Assembly: GCA_033239525.1 (NCBI GenBank)
Contig: BSYO01000014.1
Span: forward strand, 3,051,351-3,115,350
Length of the DNA: 64,000 nucleotides
From: Nepenthes gracilis
Lineage: Eukaryota; Streptophyta; Magnoliopsida; Caryophyllales; Nepenthaceae
Reading direction: 5' to 3'
In this document: positions 22,887 through 37,300 of the stretch, piece by piece
Layout of the letters: every line of letters starts with the position of its first letter
Position numbering within the stretch: the first letter of the stretch is position 1
Notes under the pieces: model-generated
What the model was told of the DNA's origin: nothing
What the model saw: only the letters and a program-made list of their open reading frames with translations
Databases searched by the model: none
Program-made: the position numbers and the translations under genes

Positions 22887-25800
22887 CTAACCCACATGCC
22901 AGTCGTTTGAGCTCCAGCACCCAATTCTCCTACCGACCGCACTACTATGCCTACTACTACTGCCACGGCCACTAGGATTACACAGTGGAGTTTCAAAAAT
23001 GGAACTTGTCGCATTACCAGGATAGTCTGACGATGGCATTGCACTTGTTGTCATGAGTACCCTTCCTCTTACATGCTTCTTGCCCCGAGATCGCCGCTTC
23101 CTTGAGCGTCTAGAGGATCTGTGAGATTCATGGCCGTGGTTTTGCGTCTTGCTGCGGCGGTTGACGGCAGCTCCTCCCTTGAGATCTTCATCTTGTGGAG
23201 GATCTTCACAGATTTCCATGCAGACATCACCATCTTCATCACGGTTATCTTTGGGGCTACTGTCCGATGACCTAAAACAAAACAGAACACATAGATCAAA
23301 TTGCTGTCAGATCCGTGAAGAAATGTGGCTTTTTCTTCTCCATCAAATTTCAGATTGTGGTAAGAGTCACAGTTCAGCAGATGAAGTCTGACACAATGGC
23401 ACGATTACTACTCCATTATGATCTTGAGTTCACAAACTCAAACATACGTAAATATTTTATATATACATATATTTTACTCCAACTAGTCTTGTTTTGACCC
23501 CACTTCGCTTTTGCTAGTTGGTGATCTTCAGAAATATGAGATTCTTCATTTAAATTGAGACATTTGTAGAATTTTGAAACTTAAATTTCTTGCTTCCTCT
23601 CATATCAATCAGAGACTCAAGATTGAGATCGAGAGAAAGCGAGAAAGGAGATAGGCAACCACAAAAGAATAACCGATTGAATAAGGAGACAAAGTGAAGC
23701 CAAGAGAAAGTTCTTGCGGCTTTGCGACTGCTCATTCTAGAAAAGCAAGGCAAACACGATCCCGTTCGCAACTGACTTGGTATGTCCTACCCTATCCTAC
23801 TCTTACCATTTAATTCCTTCTTTTGACATTTCATGTTAAAAAAAAAAAAAAATCTCCATCTCTGTTTCTTGTTCTCCTTTTCTTCTTCTTCGTGGCAAAC
23901 CACAAACCCTACCATCATCTTCATCTCCCTCTCCCTTTTTTTCGTATTTTAATTTCTTTAATTTAAAAAACACACTGCATACTTAACCAGGGTAACAGAG
24001 AGAAGAGTGGCACGCTTCTTTTCAAGGCCCATTTTCTTAACACAAGGTAATTAGGTAAGGTATTATGATGATTTATCACTTTGGCATCCATTAAAAAATC
24101 CATGAAAAAAAAAAGCAAATTCAAATCAAACTATTCATTCTTATTTATTTACTCTCACAAGGTACTGTAGAACAAGGGTGAAGAGCCGAATGGGGGTTTC
24201 TTTGCACAGAATCATTGGAAATTTCTCTAGGAATGAGAAAATGTATGAAACAGCAATTTCTCAATCCAGACGATCACAACAAAAAGTCTACAAAATTTTC
24301 ATCAATGGCAAACCAATTTGTGAATACTGGTTCTATTAGCATTCACTGTACTACAGAAACAGCTACTTTGCAAAAATGGGATAATGCTGCAGAAACACTC
24401 CCAGATCCCCATGACCTGAGAGTCTAGTGCACAATTGGCCATCCCTTAGTGATGGTCACATTCCATCTAAAGCAAACTCAAATCAAACTATTCATTCTTA
24501 TTTAGAACAATGGCTTACTTAAGGGACAAATAGGGTTCCTTCACCCAAAAATCAACGAAAATTTCTGTAAGGGATGACAAAATGTATGAAAAAGCAATTC
24601 CTCCATCTAGAGAATCCCACACACAGCCTACAAAATTTACATCAATGGCAAATCATTTTGTTGATACTGACTCTATTAGTGTTCATGATACTATAAAAGC
24701 AACCACTTTGTAGTATGGGGATAACGCTGTAGAATATGAATACTCCAAGATCCCCTTCGATCTGGGAGTCTAGTGCACTGAGCTGCCCCTAGAAACAGCC
24801 GCATTTTGATCTAAAACTCTTTACATTACCTCTTGAACTCTCTTTCTTGCCCAGAATTGTGGCCATGCTTCTGCGCTATTTCCTTGTGTTTAGCAGTCCA
24901 ATCTTGGCGGCTCCAAAGATAAAGAAGTGGCGTCACCAAATTCCAGTCTTCTATTTGTTTGTCATTTGAATCAACAGATCCAGGCAGATAGAACGACTGC
25001 CATAAAAAAGGGAAGATCAGTAAGACATACGAACAGCTGAAAGAACTACACACAAGAAGACCGTCATATCCAAACCATTGATACAAATATTGGTAAATAT
25101 ACATCGATATTGAGGCCCCCGATACCGATATTTCCTAATATTTTGATAATATTATGATATATTTCTGTATTAACAATATATCATGATATACATCGGCCGA
25201 AATTTGAATATCGGCCGTTAACTTATAATTTTTAAAAAATTTTTTCCTTCCAATATTATCTAACATTGATACATTTTGTATGATATCGATAAAATCAAGA
25301 CTAATACCGACACCAATATTTTTATCAATGATCAAGATGAATAACTCATGTTGTACCCTTCCAGACAGTTTCTCGTTGTCCTCCCAAACAAGATCATATG
25401 GTGGTCTTTTCCTATCCAACCTGCATAAGGCCGTCAAAAAACAAGAATTTACCCAAAACATACGAAGAAAGGCTGCCCCTGCTTAGGGGGGAGGTCTCCA
25501 AAGCATGAAATGAAATATTGGCCCTTGTACATCAGCAGAGGGACTGTTGATACACAACAAAATTACAATACGAAACCGTATCTGCAACATAGCTGCTGAT
25601 ACACAAAATATGGGCCGATAAACTCGATATTTTTTGATATATCAGCCAATATTTATATCTAAGGTTATGAAATATTAGTTGATATATATCACATAGGGAC
25701 TGTCGATACCATGACAAAATTGAAATATTGAATTGTATCTGCTATAGTTATTGAGATTAAAAACATATATTGGCTGGTATATATTTTCCGATATATTAGC

Positions 25801-28310
25801 CAATCTTTGCCTCTAAAGCTATGAAATATTAGCTGATATATATCAGTATCGAACTGATACTAAGATAAAATCATAATATATCACCGTATCAACGACATAG
25901 CGGCTAAAATTCAAAATCTTGGCTGATATATCTGATTTTTTCTGACATATTGACCTATAGTTGTCTCTATGGTTATGATTTATGTAAAAAATTACGTCTG
26001 ATACACCCAATACCTACACGTATCGCCAATATGGCTATTATGGCCGCGATCTATATTGATGCCAATATTTTCATCCATTTTCGAGAGAGATTACCTTTCT
26101 GTTTCAGGAGGAACGATAAGTATAATGAGCTTTGGCCTAAACTCTAGAGCTTTATTAATGAACTTGTTAGCAAGTACTGCTTTAATTCCAAAAGGAGGAT
26201 TCAGCCCCATGATCTGCAGAAAAGGTATCAGTTAATTGATGAAACAGCGGCAGAGGGATGTAATTCAAACGTAATGGAACACAATTCCCAACCAACTGTG
26301 ACCCTGGCGGCAATTCATTTGGGCTTACGGTCATCCAGTCTCTTTTCTCAAAGCAAAAGTCATTCTGCAAAACAAAAATTGATTAGAAACAGCTAATAAT
26401 ATGCAGCAACCAATCTGATGAGAGGCACAAATTCTCATGAACCCATCGAAAAAAGATGGAAAAACTAGAGAAAATAAAGGATGACCAATTATAAGAGAGT
26501 CTCACATTGTGAGATTTGAGGAGATATTGATACATACAATCTTACCTTTCCATTGCAGAAAAGTTGTTCCAGTGGCTTTATGCCATGACCTCTGAGTGAC
26601 AATGAAACAATTATACCCTTCTGCCAAAGCTCAACCCCCCGGTTAAAAGTAAAGGAAAAGACCATAATCATTCATGTGCCCTCAAGAGACCTTATCTGGG
26701 TCCTACCAAAGCAATGCATAAGCACTGGAGGCTGGGGCATATATTTCAGGTTTTACTGCAAACAACAGATAAGCAATTCGAGCTAGCAAAGGATAAAGGG
26801 GTCTGGAGTCCCATTCTAAATAAATTTAACATCACTAACCTACTTAATTTTTCAAAAAACAGGAAAATTTACATTGATATGCAAGAAAAAAATGTGGCAC
26901 AACCATAAAAAAGCAATATTCTGAACTGTTACACTAAGATAGTTTCCTCCAATTGGAAAACAACAGCTTGTGTTTGACTGTTCATTGGCCTATTGGCACG
27001 TGTATGAAAGTTGACAAACCTACAGGCCACTTTTCACATGGTTTAGGACACTATGGATAGGTCATTAGCAATCCCCACTGGCTTCACACAGCATGACCAG
27101 TCAAAGTTGTTCCATTTAATTAGTTCCCAAAAACAGTATTCAACTTAAAATTATATTTCCATATCCCAAATATTCATCTCTAAAATTACATTTTAAAGAA
27201 GAATTTGGTAGCAATAAAAGATGCAAAAAACCAAACAAAACAAATGCCATTATATATGAAAAGGGTTTTCCACACAGCTTCAAATATCTCTAGGTTAACC
27301 AAACACAAATTGACTGGAATAGCTACTCCTGATGTGGCTGAAATTTGTGTCACAAGTAGACGCAGAAATATGTAGAAGATAGACAAAATTGATTTCAGAA
27401 GTACCAAGGCAGAAAATATGTTGAAGATAGATATAAACAAAAAGGTGGAGAGGAGGTACAAATCACTATAACAATAATAAGGCAGTCAACATGCCAAAAC
27501 ATACATTTAAAGATACCTTTGGTCGAAAAATATCAAAGTTCTTATAAAGGCACTTCTTCCCTGTCTGTTCGAGCTTCTGTTTCATCATATAGCTAAAATC
27601 ATTGGCTCCACAGCAGAAATCAACAATCTGTTTAGAACATTGATAATCAATTACAATGGGCATCATACATAAGGATTGTTGTACAAATCAATAGGAAAAG
27701 CAGCAGGAACATTCTCTTCATAACCAGAGCGTGCACAAGTGTGGCACACTGGCACCATATGCAGAAGCCAGAAATTCAACATTGAATGAAGGTATCCAAA
27801 AGTTTATTAGTGAGAAATCTGTGACAAACATAACATTATGGAATAGCAATTAATACTCAGTCATCTATCCAAATCGTGTTTTCAAGAATCTGCTCTAGCT
27901 TTTGCAAAAGATGCTATCCTTCTCATTAAATAGAATCAAGAAACTGTCCCTACAAGGCACATGCCATCCCTTCAAATCAAGATGGCAAAATCACATTCAC
28001 ACCCCCAGAATCTAGCACTAGTGGGATGGAAAGACAGACAAGCTATGCAAAAAACAACAAGAAACCTATACTGGGTCAGCATCACCAAGATAATTAATTA
28101 AAAGGGCCATAGTCCCCAAGGAACCTCAATTTTGACCCAACCACAAGGACTTAGCCATACCACTAAGCCACATCACCAGGGGATATCAATTGTAAATATC
28201 ATATTAGATCACCTGAGTTAAACAAAATTAACATCCTAAAATTTCCACACTCAAGGATTTAAATAGATACGCAAATATCGGCACTCTAGATGTTACAAAA
28301 TGTCATGTCC

Positions 28311-28344
<34 letters not shown>

Positions 28345-31300
28345 TGAATGGCACAGAGGAGCTATGAATGTCATATGTCAGATTGTCAAGAGGATGCTTT
28401 TGTCTGTGTAAGGTCCGAGATTTTGCTATCATGTGAATCATAATTAAGCTAGGTAAGCTAGTATATGTAAAATTGAGGTTAATGAACTTGGGAAACAAAT
28501 TGGGAAAAAGGGGCAAAAACCCGGAAGCCGAAGGCTCGCCTTTGGATGCAGCAGCGGCACAAAAATTAATAGGTGAGGCAGGTTAACGGAATTTAATCTG
28601 GTCATGTTTTAACAGGGCAAAAGTGGGCAGCAACACTTGAATTTATACATTCGGCTGGGACAGTGAAATCAGGGCAGCAGTGGCATCCAGGCGGCAGCAT
28701 ATAAACCTGATAATTCAGCAAGGGCAGTAGCAGACTTAATTTAATAGCAGCACAGCAGCAGCACACCACAGCACGTGAGGCAGCAGCATGCTTCAGAAAA
28801 AATCCAAGGAGCTGATGAATTCAGCAAAATACAGCAGCCACATGGCAGCACCATAGGGCAACAAAACAGAATAGTGATTCAACAAAATTAAAAAAGGTGA
28901 TTCAGCAAAAATCAGGGGACACTAATCTGATTTTGGTGGAGAGCAGGGCTGCAGATTTAGCCTATTTAGAGGGAAAAAGAAAAGGGGGAAGAGAAGGGAA
29001 AACCGAAAGGGAGAGAGAGGTGAAGGAAGGAAGTGATCCATGGTTGTAAACAGCTGAATTTTGAGAAGCAACTGCTCAATTTTGGATAATTCAGATTAAA
29101 GCAAGTGCCCCTTATGCCTTCACTTGCTGTGAATCTTTGCTGATTTCTTCAAGTATTGTTGATCCAATACTTGATTTCCTTTCTCTACTATGCTGTCACT
29201 ACTGTATAATCAATTTAGAACAGGTAAAAATCAGTTTTGAAATTGATAAATTGGTTGCTGAACTGGTTAAAGCATCATGTACTGAATCTGATTTTTAGCA
29301 TGTGTGGAACTGGCAGCTGAAATCAGCCTGAACTGGACACTGAACAGGCCCTGAACCGGCCACCAAACCAGTTGAAGCATCATTGCTGATGTTGAATTTT
29401 AGGCTGTAGAAATCAGCCCGAACCGGCCACCGAATCAGCTGAAGTATCATTGCTGATGCTGAAATTTCGGCTTATGGAAATTATGTTGAACTGGCCACCA
29501 AACCGGCCCTGAACCGGCCACCAAACCAGCTGAAGCATCATTGCTGATGCTGAATTTTGGGCTGTAGAAATCAACCTAATCCGGCCACTGAACCGGCCAC
29601 TGAATCAGCTGAAACATCATTGCTGATGTTGAAATTTTGCTCCATGGAAATTACGTTAACTGGCCACTGAACCGACTGAAGCATCATTGCTAATGCTGAA
29701 TTTTAGTCTACAGAAATCAGCCTGAACCAGCCATCGAACCGGCCCTGAACTGGCCACCAAATTAGCTGAAGCATCATTGTTGATGCTGAAATTTCAGCCT
29801 ATGAAAATTATGTTGAACCAGCCACCGAACCGGCCCTGAACTGACTACCAAACCTGCTGAAGCATCATTACTAATACTGAATTCTAGTTTGTAGAAATCA
29901 GCCTGAACCGGCCACCGAATCAGCTGAAACATCATTGCTGATGCTGAATTTTAGTCTGCAGAAATCAGCCTGAACTGGTCACCGAACCGGCCCTGAACCA
30001 GCAACTGAATCAGCTGAAGCACCATTGTTGATGCTGACTTTTAGTCTGTAAAAATCAGCCTGAACCAGTCACCGAACCGGCCCTTAACCGGCAACCGAAT
30101 CAGCTAAAGTATCATTGCTGATGCTGAAATTTCAGCCTATGGAAATTATGTTAAACCGGCCACTGAACCGGCAGCAAACTGGCCGAAGCATCATGTGATG
30201 ATGCTGACTTTTCAGCCTGTAGAAAGTAGGTTGTACCAGCCATTAAACCGGTGATCAAATCGGCAGCCGAACTAGCTAAAATGCACTATGTGCCAGTCCT
30301 GATTTTCAGCATGTGTAAAATTAGTTTTGAGGCTATTAAACCGGCTAATACATCTGAATTTTCAGCATATAAGAGTTAGTAATTGGAGGCTACTAAACTG
30401 ACTAATTTCACCAGGTGTTGGTCCTAATTTTCCATGTATGTAAAATTAATTTTGAGGCTATCAAACCTGCTGAACTGGCGGCCAAACCAGCTGTGCATCG
30501 TATGTTGTTGCATTTGAATTTTCAGCATATGTACATATTGCAAGACCTTGCTGTTTTTACTGCATCTCTAATAGTTAGATACTAAATTTCAGCTTCTATA
30601 TTTATGAAAGTTTAAGTGGAAGCTCTACACGACATTAAAATGTATGATTATTTTTTTCCGGAATTGAGAAAATTAAGTACCAAGAACAAGTATAAAGTTT
30701 CCACAAGGAATTTTAAAAGGAATCAAAAAATTGGACCAAGGAATGATTAATAGATAGTATATTCTGATATGCCTTAATATATTATAGTGAAAAATTATTA
30801 CTGATTCAGTACCGCAATGCGGTTTCGGCCTGGTCTACAGGAAGACCATATGTAGATGGCCCATCTCTGAATCTTTGAATAGGATGGTAGACCTTTGATT
30901 GTGTGGAGAAAAAAACACAATTTAGGCTTTGATCGACCGTTCCTTTAGCTAATAAAGCCTACTAATCCTGATCTCTAAAGAAAAGTAAGAAAAGTAAATT
31001 TTCAGCATATTTTTAAAGAAAGAATAAGAAAAGATCAAGTTGAGAAATCAGGAAGAGAATTACATAAGTATTCTGACCATGTTTTAAGTTATTGTATTCT
31101 ATGATGATCTCTATTCCTATTATTATGTTTTAAGTGAAAAAAATTATATGATCTTTGCTATATATTGTACATTGCTGAATATTTGGCTTACTCTCTTACT
31201 GTTTTACAAACCCTTTAGATGATTCGCACGAGTTTATGCTTGACGAACTGAAGTGAAGCTTGAAGTGTTTAGTTTATGCCTCAGGAGTTATCATTTTTGC

Positions 31301-34300
31301 TAAACTATATTTTTGATATAGTATGTACCATATTTAGTTTTATTTTGTAGTTGACTTTCGATGTAGATTGAAAAGGACATGATGTAAAGTATCTGGATAA
31401 ATTTTGATAACTCTATAAGGAATAATATATTGCAGTGATGATTTTATATCAGTTGGGTAAATGTTGTAGATATTTACTGCTTCTGCAGGTTTGTATATGA
31501 TTGATTTAGCAGGCATCTTTTCTTAACATGAAGCTGACGTCATATTATTGTTGAACTGATGTCAAAGCCACAGATGATGTGGTGATGTATTTGGATCCTG
31601 TATATGTTGAGATTATTATTCGTGTATAGGTGAATTAAAATAATTACAGGGAAGGCTCACGTCCCATTGATTATGATATATTCAACTAGCAACATTGATG
31701 AATAAAAGATAATATATTATGAATAAGATTAATAACGGGTTTTAGGATGTGGTCCGTCACAGTTTGGGTGTGAAGTGTTCCAACTATCAACTTTACTTTT
31801 AAGTGGAAATATAGTCGTGACTCACTTCCCTGAGATAGAGAATATGGACAACCATAAAAGAATGAAAAGTTACTGCAAAATAAAAATAATTACAAGCCAA
31901 TTCAACCAACCAAACCTGGTAGTTCTACTGCAAGGAAATAGTGACTAAATTTCCCAATTCACAGCAGAAAACATAGCCTTACTACAATTGGTAAGGTAAA
32001 TATGAAACTTAATATCGCTAGCTTATATGGTGCCCTGTGGGAATCAATGACGAGTACTCCTAACATCCTGGCGTGCTTCATTAGTATTCAAGATAAACTC
32101 CACATTTCCTGAACCCAAAAAATAGGGTTTGGCCCCCAAAAAAAAAAAAAAAAAAAAAAAGGAAAGAAAGAAACTTTCAATTTTGGTCTGGATGCCCTCA
32201 ATTGAAGGTTTTTTTCTAATTTAAATAACTGAAATAGCTTCTAATTACATCACCGAATTCAGCAATTACATCTTTCTTACAAGGTAAGAACCGTTTCCTT
32301 TCTATAAATATAAAACTATGCAATAAATAAAAGAACCTACTAAACTAGGAAATAACATATTTGCCTGATTTGATTAACATCTATGTGGAAATCTTCAGTA
32401 GTATCCTTGGTAATATCCCATCTCAAACTGATATTGGACTATCAAAAAGTATCAATTTATTAACCATGATTTGATATCGGTGATGAAACAAAGCCTTTGG
32501 AAAAATAACTACGCGTTAATGTTCGGTGGAAATATGGGAGACTACAATCAGATTTTGTACAAGTGCTTCACGGTTGTAATGATAATTCATCTCAATATAC
32601 CTAGTACATTCATAGAATACTGGATTGGTAGCAATTTGAATGATACTTTTATTATTCACATGAGGCAGAGTGGGATGGAGGTAAGGAACACTAAGTTTGT
32701 ATAAGTCTCTAAAGTCACACAATTTCCGAAAGGACAAACGACATAACTCAATATTTAGACTCAATGGAAGACCTCAAAATATGATCTTATTTCTTACTTT
32801 TGCAGGCAATACGAATATTGTCAAGAAACATACATTATTGTCAAGAAGCATATATCAATCAGTTATAAAGCGACTTGTATCCATACAACATGCCTAATCT
32901 GTATCACTAAAGCCTTTCAATTGTAAGGAAGTGTTGATTTGATTAACGGCTATGTGGAAATCTTCAGTAGTATATCTTTAGTAATATCCCACCTCAAATT
33001 GATGCTAGACTATCAAGAAGCATCAATTGCATGAATTGACATTGATGAGATATTTTGTAAAAATATTGGTGTTTTGACGAAAATATGGGAGACTACAATC
33101 AAATTCTAGGCAAATACTTCACCGATGTAATAACAATCTACCTTAATATGTTTAGAACATTGATAGAATATTGGGTGGTTAGCAATTTGAATGGCATTTG
33201 CATTATCCCCATGAAGAGGAGTGCACCAAAGAGAAGCAACACTAAGCATGTGCAAAATTCCTGAAGCCACACAATTTCCAAACAGGCAGATAACATGGTT
33301 CGATATTAAGACTCAGTAGGAGACTTGGAAATACAATCTTACTTCTTACTTTTCTAGAGAATAATAGCGTTGCTAAGAAACATACACCAATTGGTTATAG
33401 AGCTATGTGTAACCACGCAACCTACCCAATTTGCATCAGTAAAGCCTTCCAATCATAAGAAAGTGTTGGTAGAAAAAACAAACTGTGACTGGATATATCC
33501 TTGGGATAGCAAAGTAGTTGGCATACAACAACCATATGAAACTAGCAAGAATCTTGCACAAATTGACTTCACTCATGAACAGTGAAGGAAATATAGGGCA
33601 AGTAATAGTCAAATAGTTCAGATTTTCAACCAACTATCGACATAATAAAGTATTAGACAATGAGTTATCGACCTGTTTTTAGAGCTTCAGATTCACCTTC
33701 ATAGGTGTAAGAACCAATAGAAAGTTTTGGACCTCAAGTCTAAGAAAATATTGTAGGGGAATAAAATATTTTATATGAATTGAAGATGGGAGATGTTTCC
33801 AGAATTAGGTAATTAACTATGGATCAAATCCTGTAATGACATTAAAAGCAGAATAACAATCCCAATATTAGTCAGCCAAAAGAAAATATTAGTTAGCCAC
33901 AAGAAAAGAGATGAGTCACAACATCTTTGTTTAAAATCGAAATCCAAAAGGGTTGCACAAAACCTCCCAAACTAGGCCGGTGGAGACTACTTCAAATCAT
34001 TGAAAGATCTCTTGCGACGACAATCCTCAGAGAAGTATTAGAAAATATGCTAGGAGGACACGTCACAAGATTTCTTTTTTAGATCACCATATTAAAAAAA
34101 GTATTGTTAGCATCTGTTTGGTGAAGCTACCAGCCTTTCAAGGCAGCTATGCAATAACTATTTGAACTACCATCATCTTGACCACATAACAAATATCTCT
34201 TTATAATCAATCCTGTGCTCATGTGTTTTCCAAGAGCTACCAGATGAATTAAGCCATCAGCATCATGCTTAATAGTATCTACCAATTTGCACCCAATTTG

Positions 34301-37300
34301 CTTAACCCCAATGAGGACAATAAACAATATCCCAAATTTGATTATCTTATAGAGTGTTAAAATCATTTTGCATAGCTAGTCACCAACACACATGATTAGA
34401 GTAAGTGTGAGGTATAAAATGATCAAGAGCGGTTGAATAGCATAATGAGAGAAGCCATGCCTCTCAAGAGGTTGTGAAACCCGAGTAGGTCAACAAGGCA
34501 CATGTGAAACATGATCAGGTGGCGATTTAGGATTAGGAAGGGATAGTGAGCAACGTCTCTAATACAGAAGACTTGGTTGGAAATGACTAAATATACCCTT
34601 CTAAGCTTCAAAAGGAAGTACAATAGATGAAGAGGTAGTATTTCCACGGGAATGAAAGAAGTTTTCGTTTTCAAAAAAGGCAAAAGACCACATTATGGGA
34701 GATGCAGAGTTTGTTTGCATTTGTGTCATAGCATATGAACCTTTATGAGAGTTATTGTACCCAAGAAAAGTATACTGAACATATTGAGCAGCAAACTTGT
34801 TTCACTCATTGGAAGGTAAGTGAACAAAACAAAACCAAAATTATGTAGAAAATCATAGTCAGGAGGAATGCCAAATAAATGATGGTATGGAGGATCATGG
34901 TGCAGTGTTGTTGAAGGGAGACGATTAATCAGGCACGCTGTTGTACACAAGGTTTACACCCAACAACGGGGTGGGACAGATGATTCAAGTAATAAGGAAT
35001 GAAAAACATCCAAAATATGTCATTTTGTTGAAGGATAGGGACAATATGTTCAGAAAAAATTCTTTTCTTTTGTAGAAAAGTGTGAAATTCTTGAAACATA
35101 TAATCACCTTATAAATTAGAATGAACTTTAATGTATTCAAGAATTGAGTTTCTATTTATGCAACTAAAACTTGGAAGATAGAAAACAACTCAGTTTTGGA
35201 TCTAAGAAAGTAGATCCATGTGAATCTATTATAATTATCAATAAATATGATAAAAAATTTGTATAGAGTATGAAAAATATAGGGATTATTCACCAAAAAA
35301 TGCATAGGTGCGATGGCTGTGTGGCACATAAAGTTTAATTTTACCAATTTTACAATATTTACAATTGAAAGATATTTCAGAAGACAAAATATTATTGATA
35401 TTACTAAAATAATCATTTTTTATGAAATGAGATATAGAATAAGAATATGATATTTTAATCTCTATACCACAAACAGCTATTATGAGTAATAGTAGAACCA
35501 ATATAGGATAAGGAACAGAAAATGGCATAGAGGTAAACATCCCTTTTTAGGCCACTTTGCTATTACCTATGTTGATACTTGATCTTATACACAACCATTT
35601 TGATCAAATGGAATAATATATTATTGGTATACTAATTAACCAACTGAAATTAAACTAGTAGAAGTTAGGAGAAACAATATAATACGAACCTCCAGTTGCG
35701 GTGACTTGTAAATTGAAGGAACGAAAAGAAATTTGGAAGAGAAGCAAGGGAAGGGGAGTTCAGTAGAGGGAAAGAGAGTGAGGAAGACGGGGGAAAGCGA
35801 GAAGAGAAGGGAAAACAGAGAGTTCTGAGAGATAGACAGGGAGGGGGGAAATGTGACTTAGAGAGAGAGAGACTGAGGGTGTCAAGGAGTGTGGAGAATT
35901 GAGAAGCAAGAAGAAGGGAAATATCTTTTCTCTTTTCTCTTAAATAACAGGACAATAATAAGCTTTATACAGGAAGGGGTTGCGGCACCTATGGCCGAGC
36001 AAAGTAACAACAACATAACAGAAAGGGAAGGAGGTTATAACAATCAGAAAGAAACGTGCAGGGGTAGGGACAGGGGGTTATAATAGAAAAAGGGAATAAA
36101 AACAAAATGGGAAAAAATCAAAAAAAAGGGGAGGGGAAAAAAGACAACAGGTAAAACAGAAGGCTTGTAACATTACTATTCCCATCAAAAAAACCTTATC
36201 CTCAAGGTAGAACGAGGAAGGGTGTAGACTAAATTCAGCAACTGCTTCCCAAGTGACCTCCAAATCCCAACCAGTCCAACCCTCAGTATCATACTCAAGC
36301 CCTGACAATGAGGTGAAATCAGAAGGGATGCAAAAGTTGCGAAGGACAATGCACTGGCGTGTTCGTAAATCCTCACTAGCACCCATGCCAACACCAACCC
36401 AGATTCATAATTCCCACCAGCCCAAATTGGGTAAATGCATGTGTTTATCCTCACACCAACACTAGCACCCACTGCAATGAGTAGAAATCTAGTGACCGCT
36501 GTATGGATGAATACCCTAGTTCTATATCAAAATACTTTAATGAAGTAATACGTCGATAAAAACACTCGGACCCCATATTCACAAGGCTTCAGTGCAGGAT
36601 AGAGCTTTAGATATGTAGCACAAAATCCAATGAAAAACATGCCACAAATAATTACAACTTCTTCCAAATCTCTAGCCAAAGTGGACATATATGCCATGCC
36701 CAAGGCAAGCCCTCCGGCGGATAATGTACCCAATCCACAGATAAATCTTTTACTAAGAGTCATCCACATGCTAAATCCGAAGACAACCACCACTGTAAGA
36801 GTTGCCCAAACAGAATAACGACTAACGTTTTCGAATGGCTCCTTCAAGAAAGTCAGGAGGGAAATAAGCATCAAGGCAAGGCCCCATAAAATGGCTTCTA
36901 ACTGAACTTGAGGCGAAATGCTGCTAAAAGGAATCCGTGTCCCATTAAGAGAGTTAAACAATGTAGGTCCAAATTCAGAGCAATCCTCATCAAGCCGTGA
37001 TGGGGCTTGTTTCAATTGTATGGTATCATATGGAGCAATTTTAAAATCATATGGGGACCTCTGACCTTTTGGTGCAGTGTCGCCAGCTGCAGTGATTGTA
37101 GGAACTATTGATCTAAGGGTCAGCAAGACCTCAAACTGGAAAACTTTAGTACACATGCCCGAACTTAGCATAGGACCTGCAAGGCCCTCATGGAACCATT
37201 CTTGCAACTTACCATCAGATTTGGATGATGTGGATAGTTTGAAATCATCAGCAGAACCAGATCGAACCCTGTGCTAACTACTTGCATCCCTGTCAAGCTG

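Noticed and set aside
26489..26671. Minus-strand frame as an extra EDM2 exon
   Set aside because: The conserved protein passes directly from the exon ending DIFRPK to the one starting NDFCFEK. This frame would disrupt it, though it has a plausible donor.
28312..28516. Frame spanning the CA microsatellite encoding a Val/Cys run
   Set aside because: It is translation of the dinucleotide repeat only.
29330..30250. Regularly spaced repeats as a CRISPR-like array
   Set aside because: Spacing is irregular (62-93), the 'spacers' are themselves repeats, and the DNA is plant nuclear.
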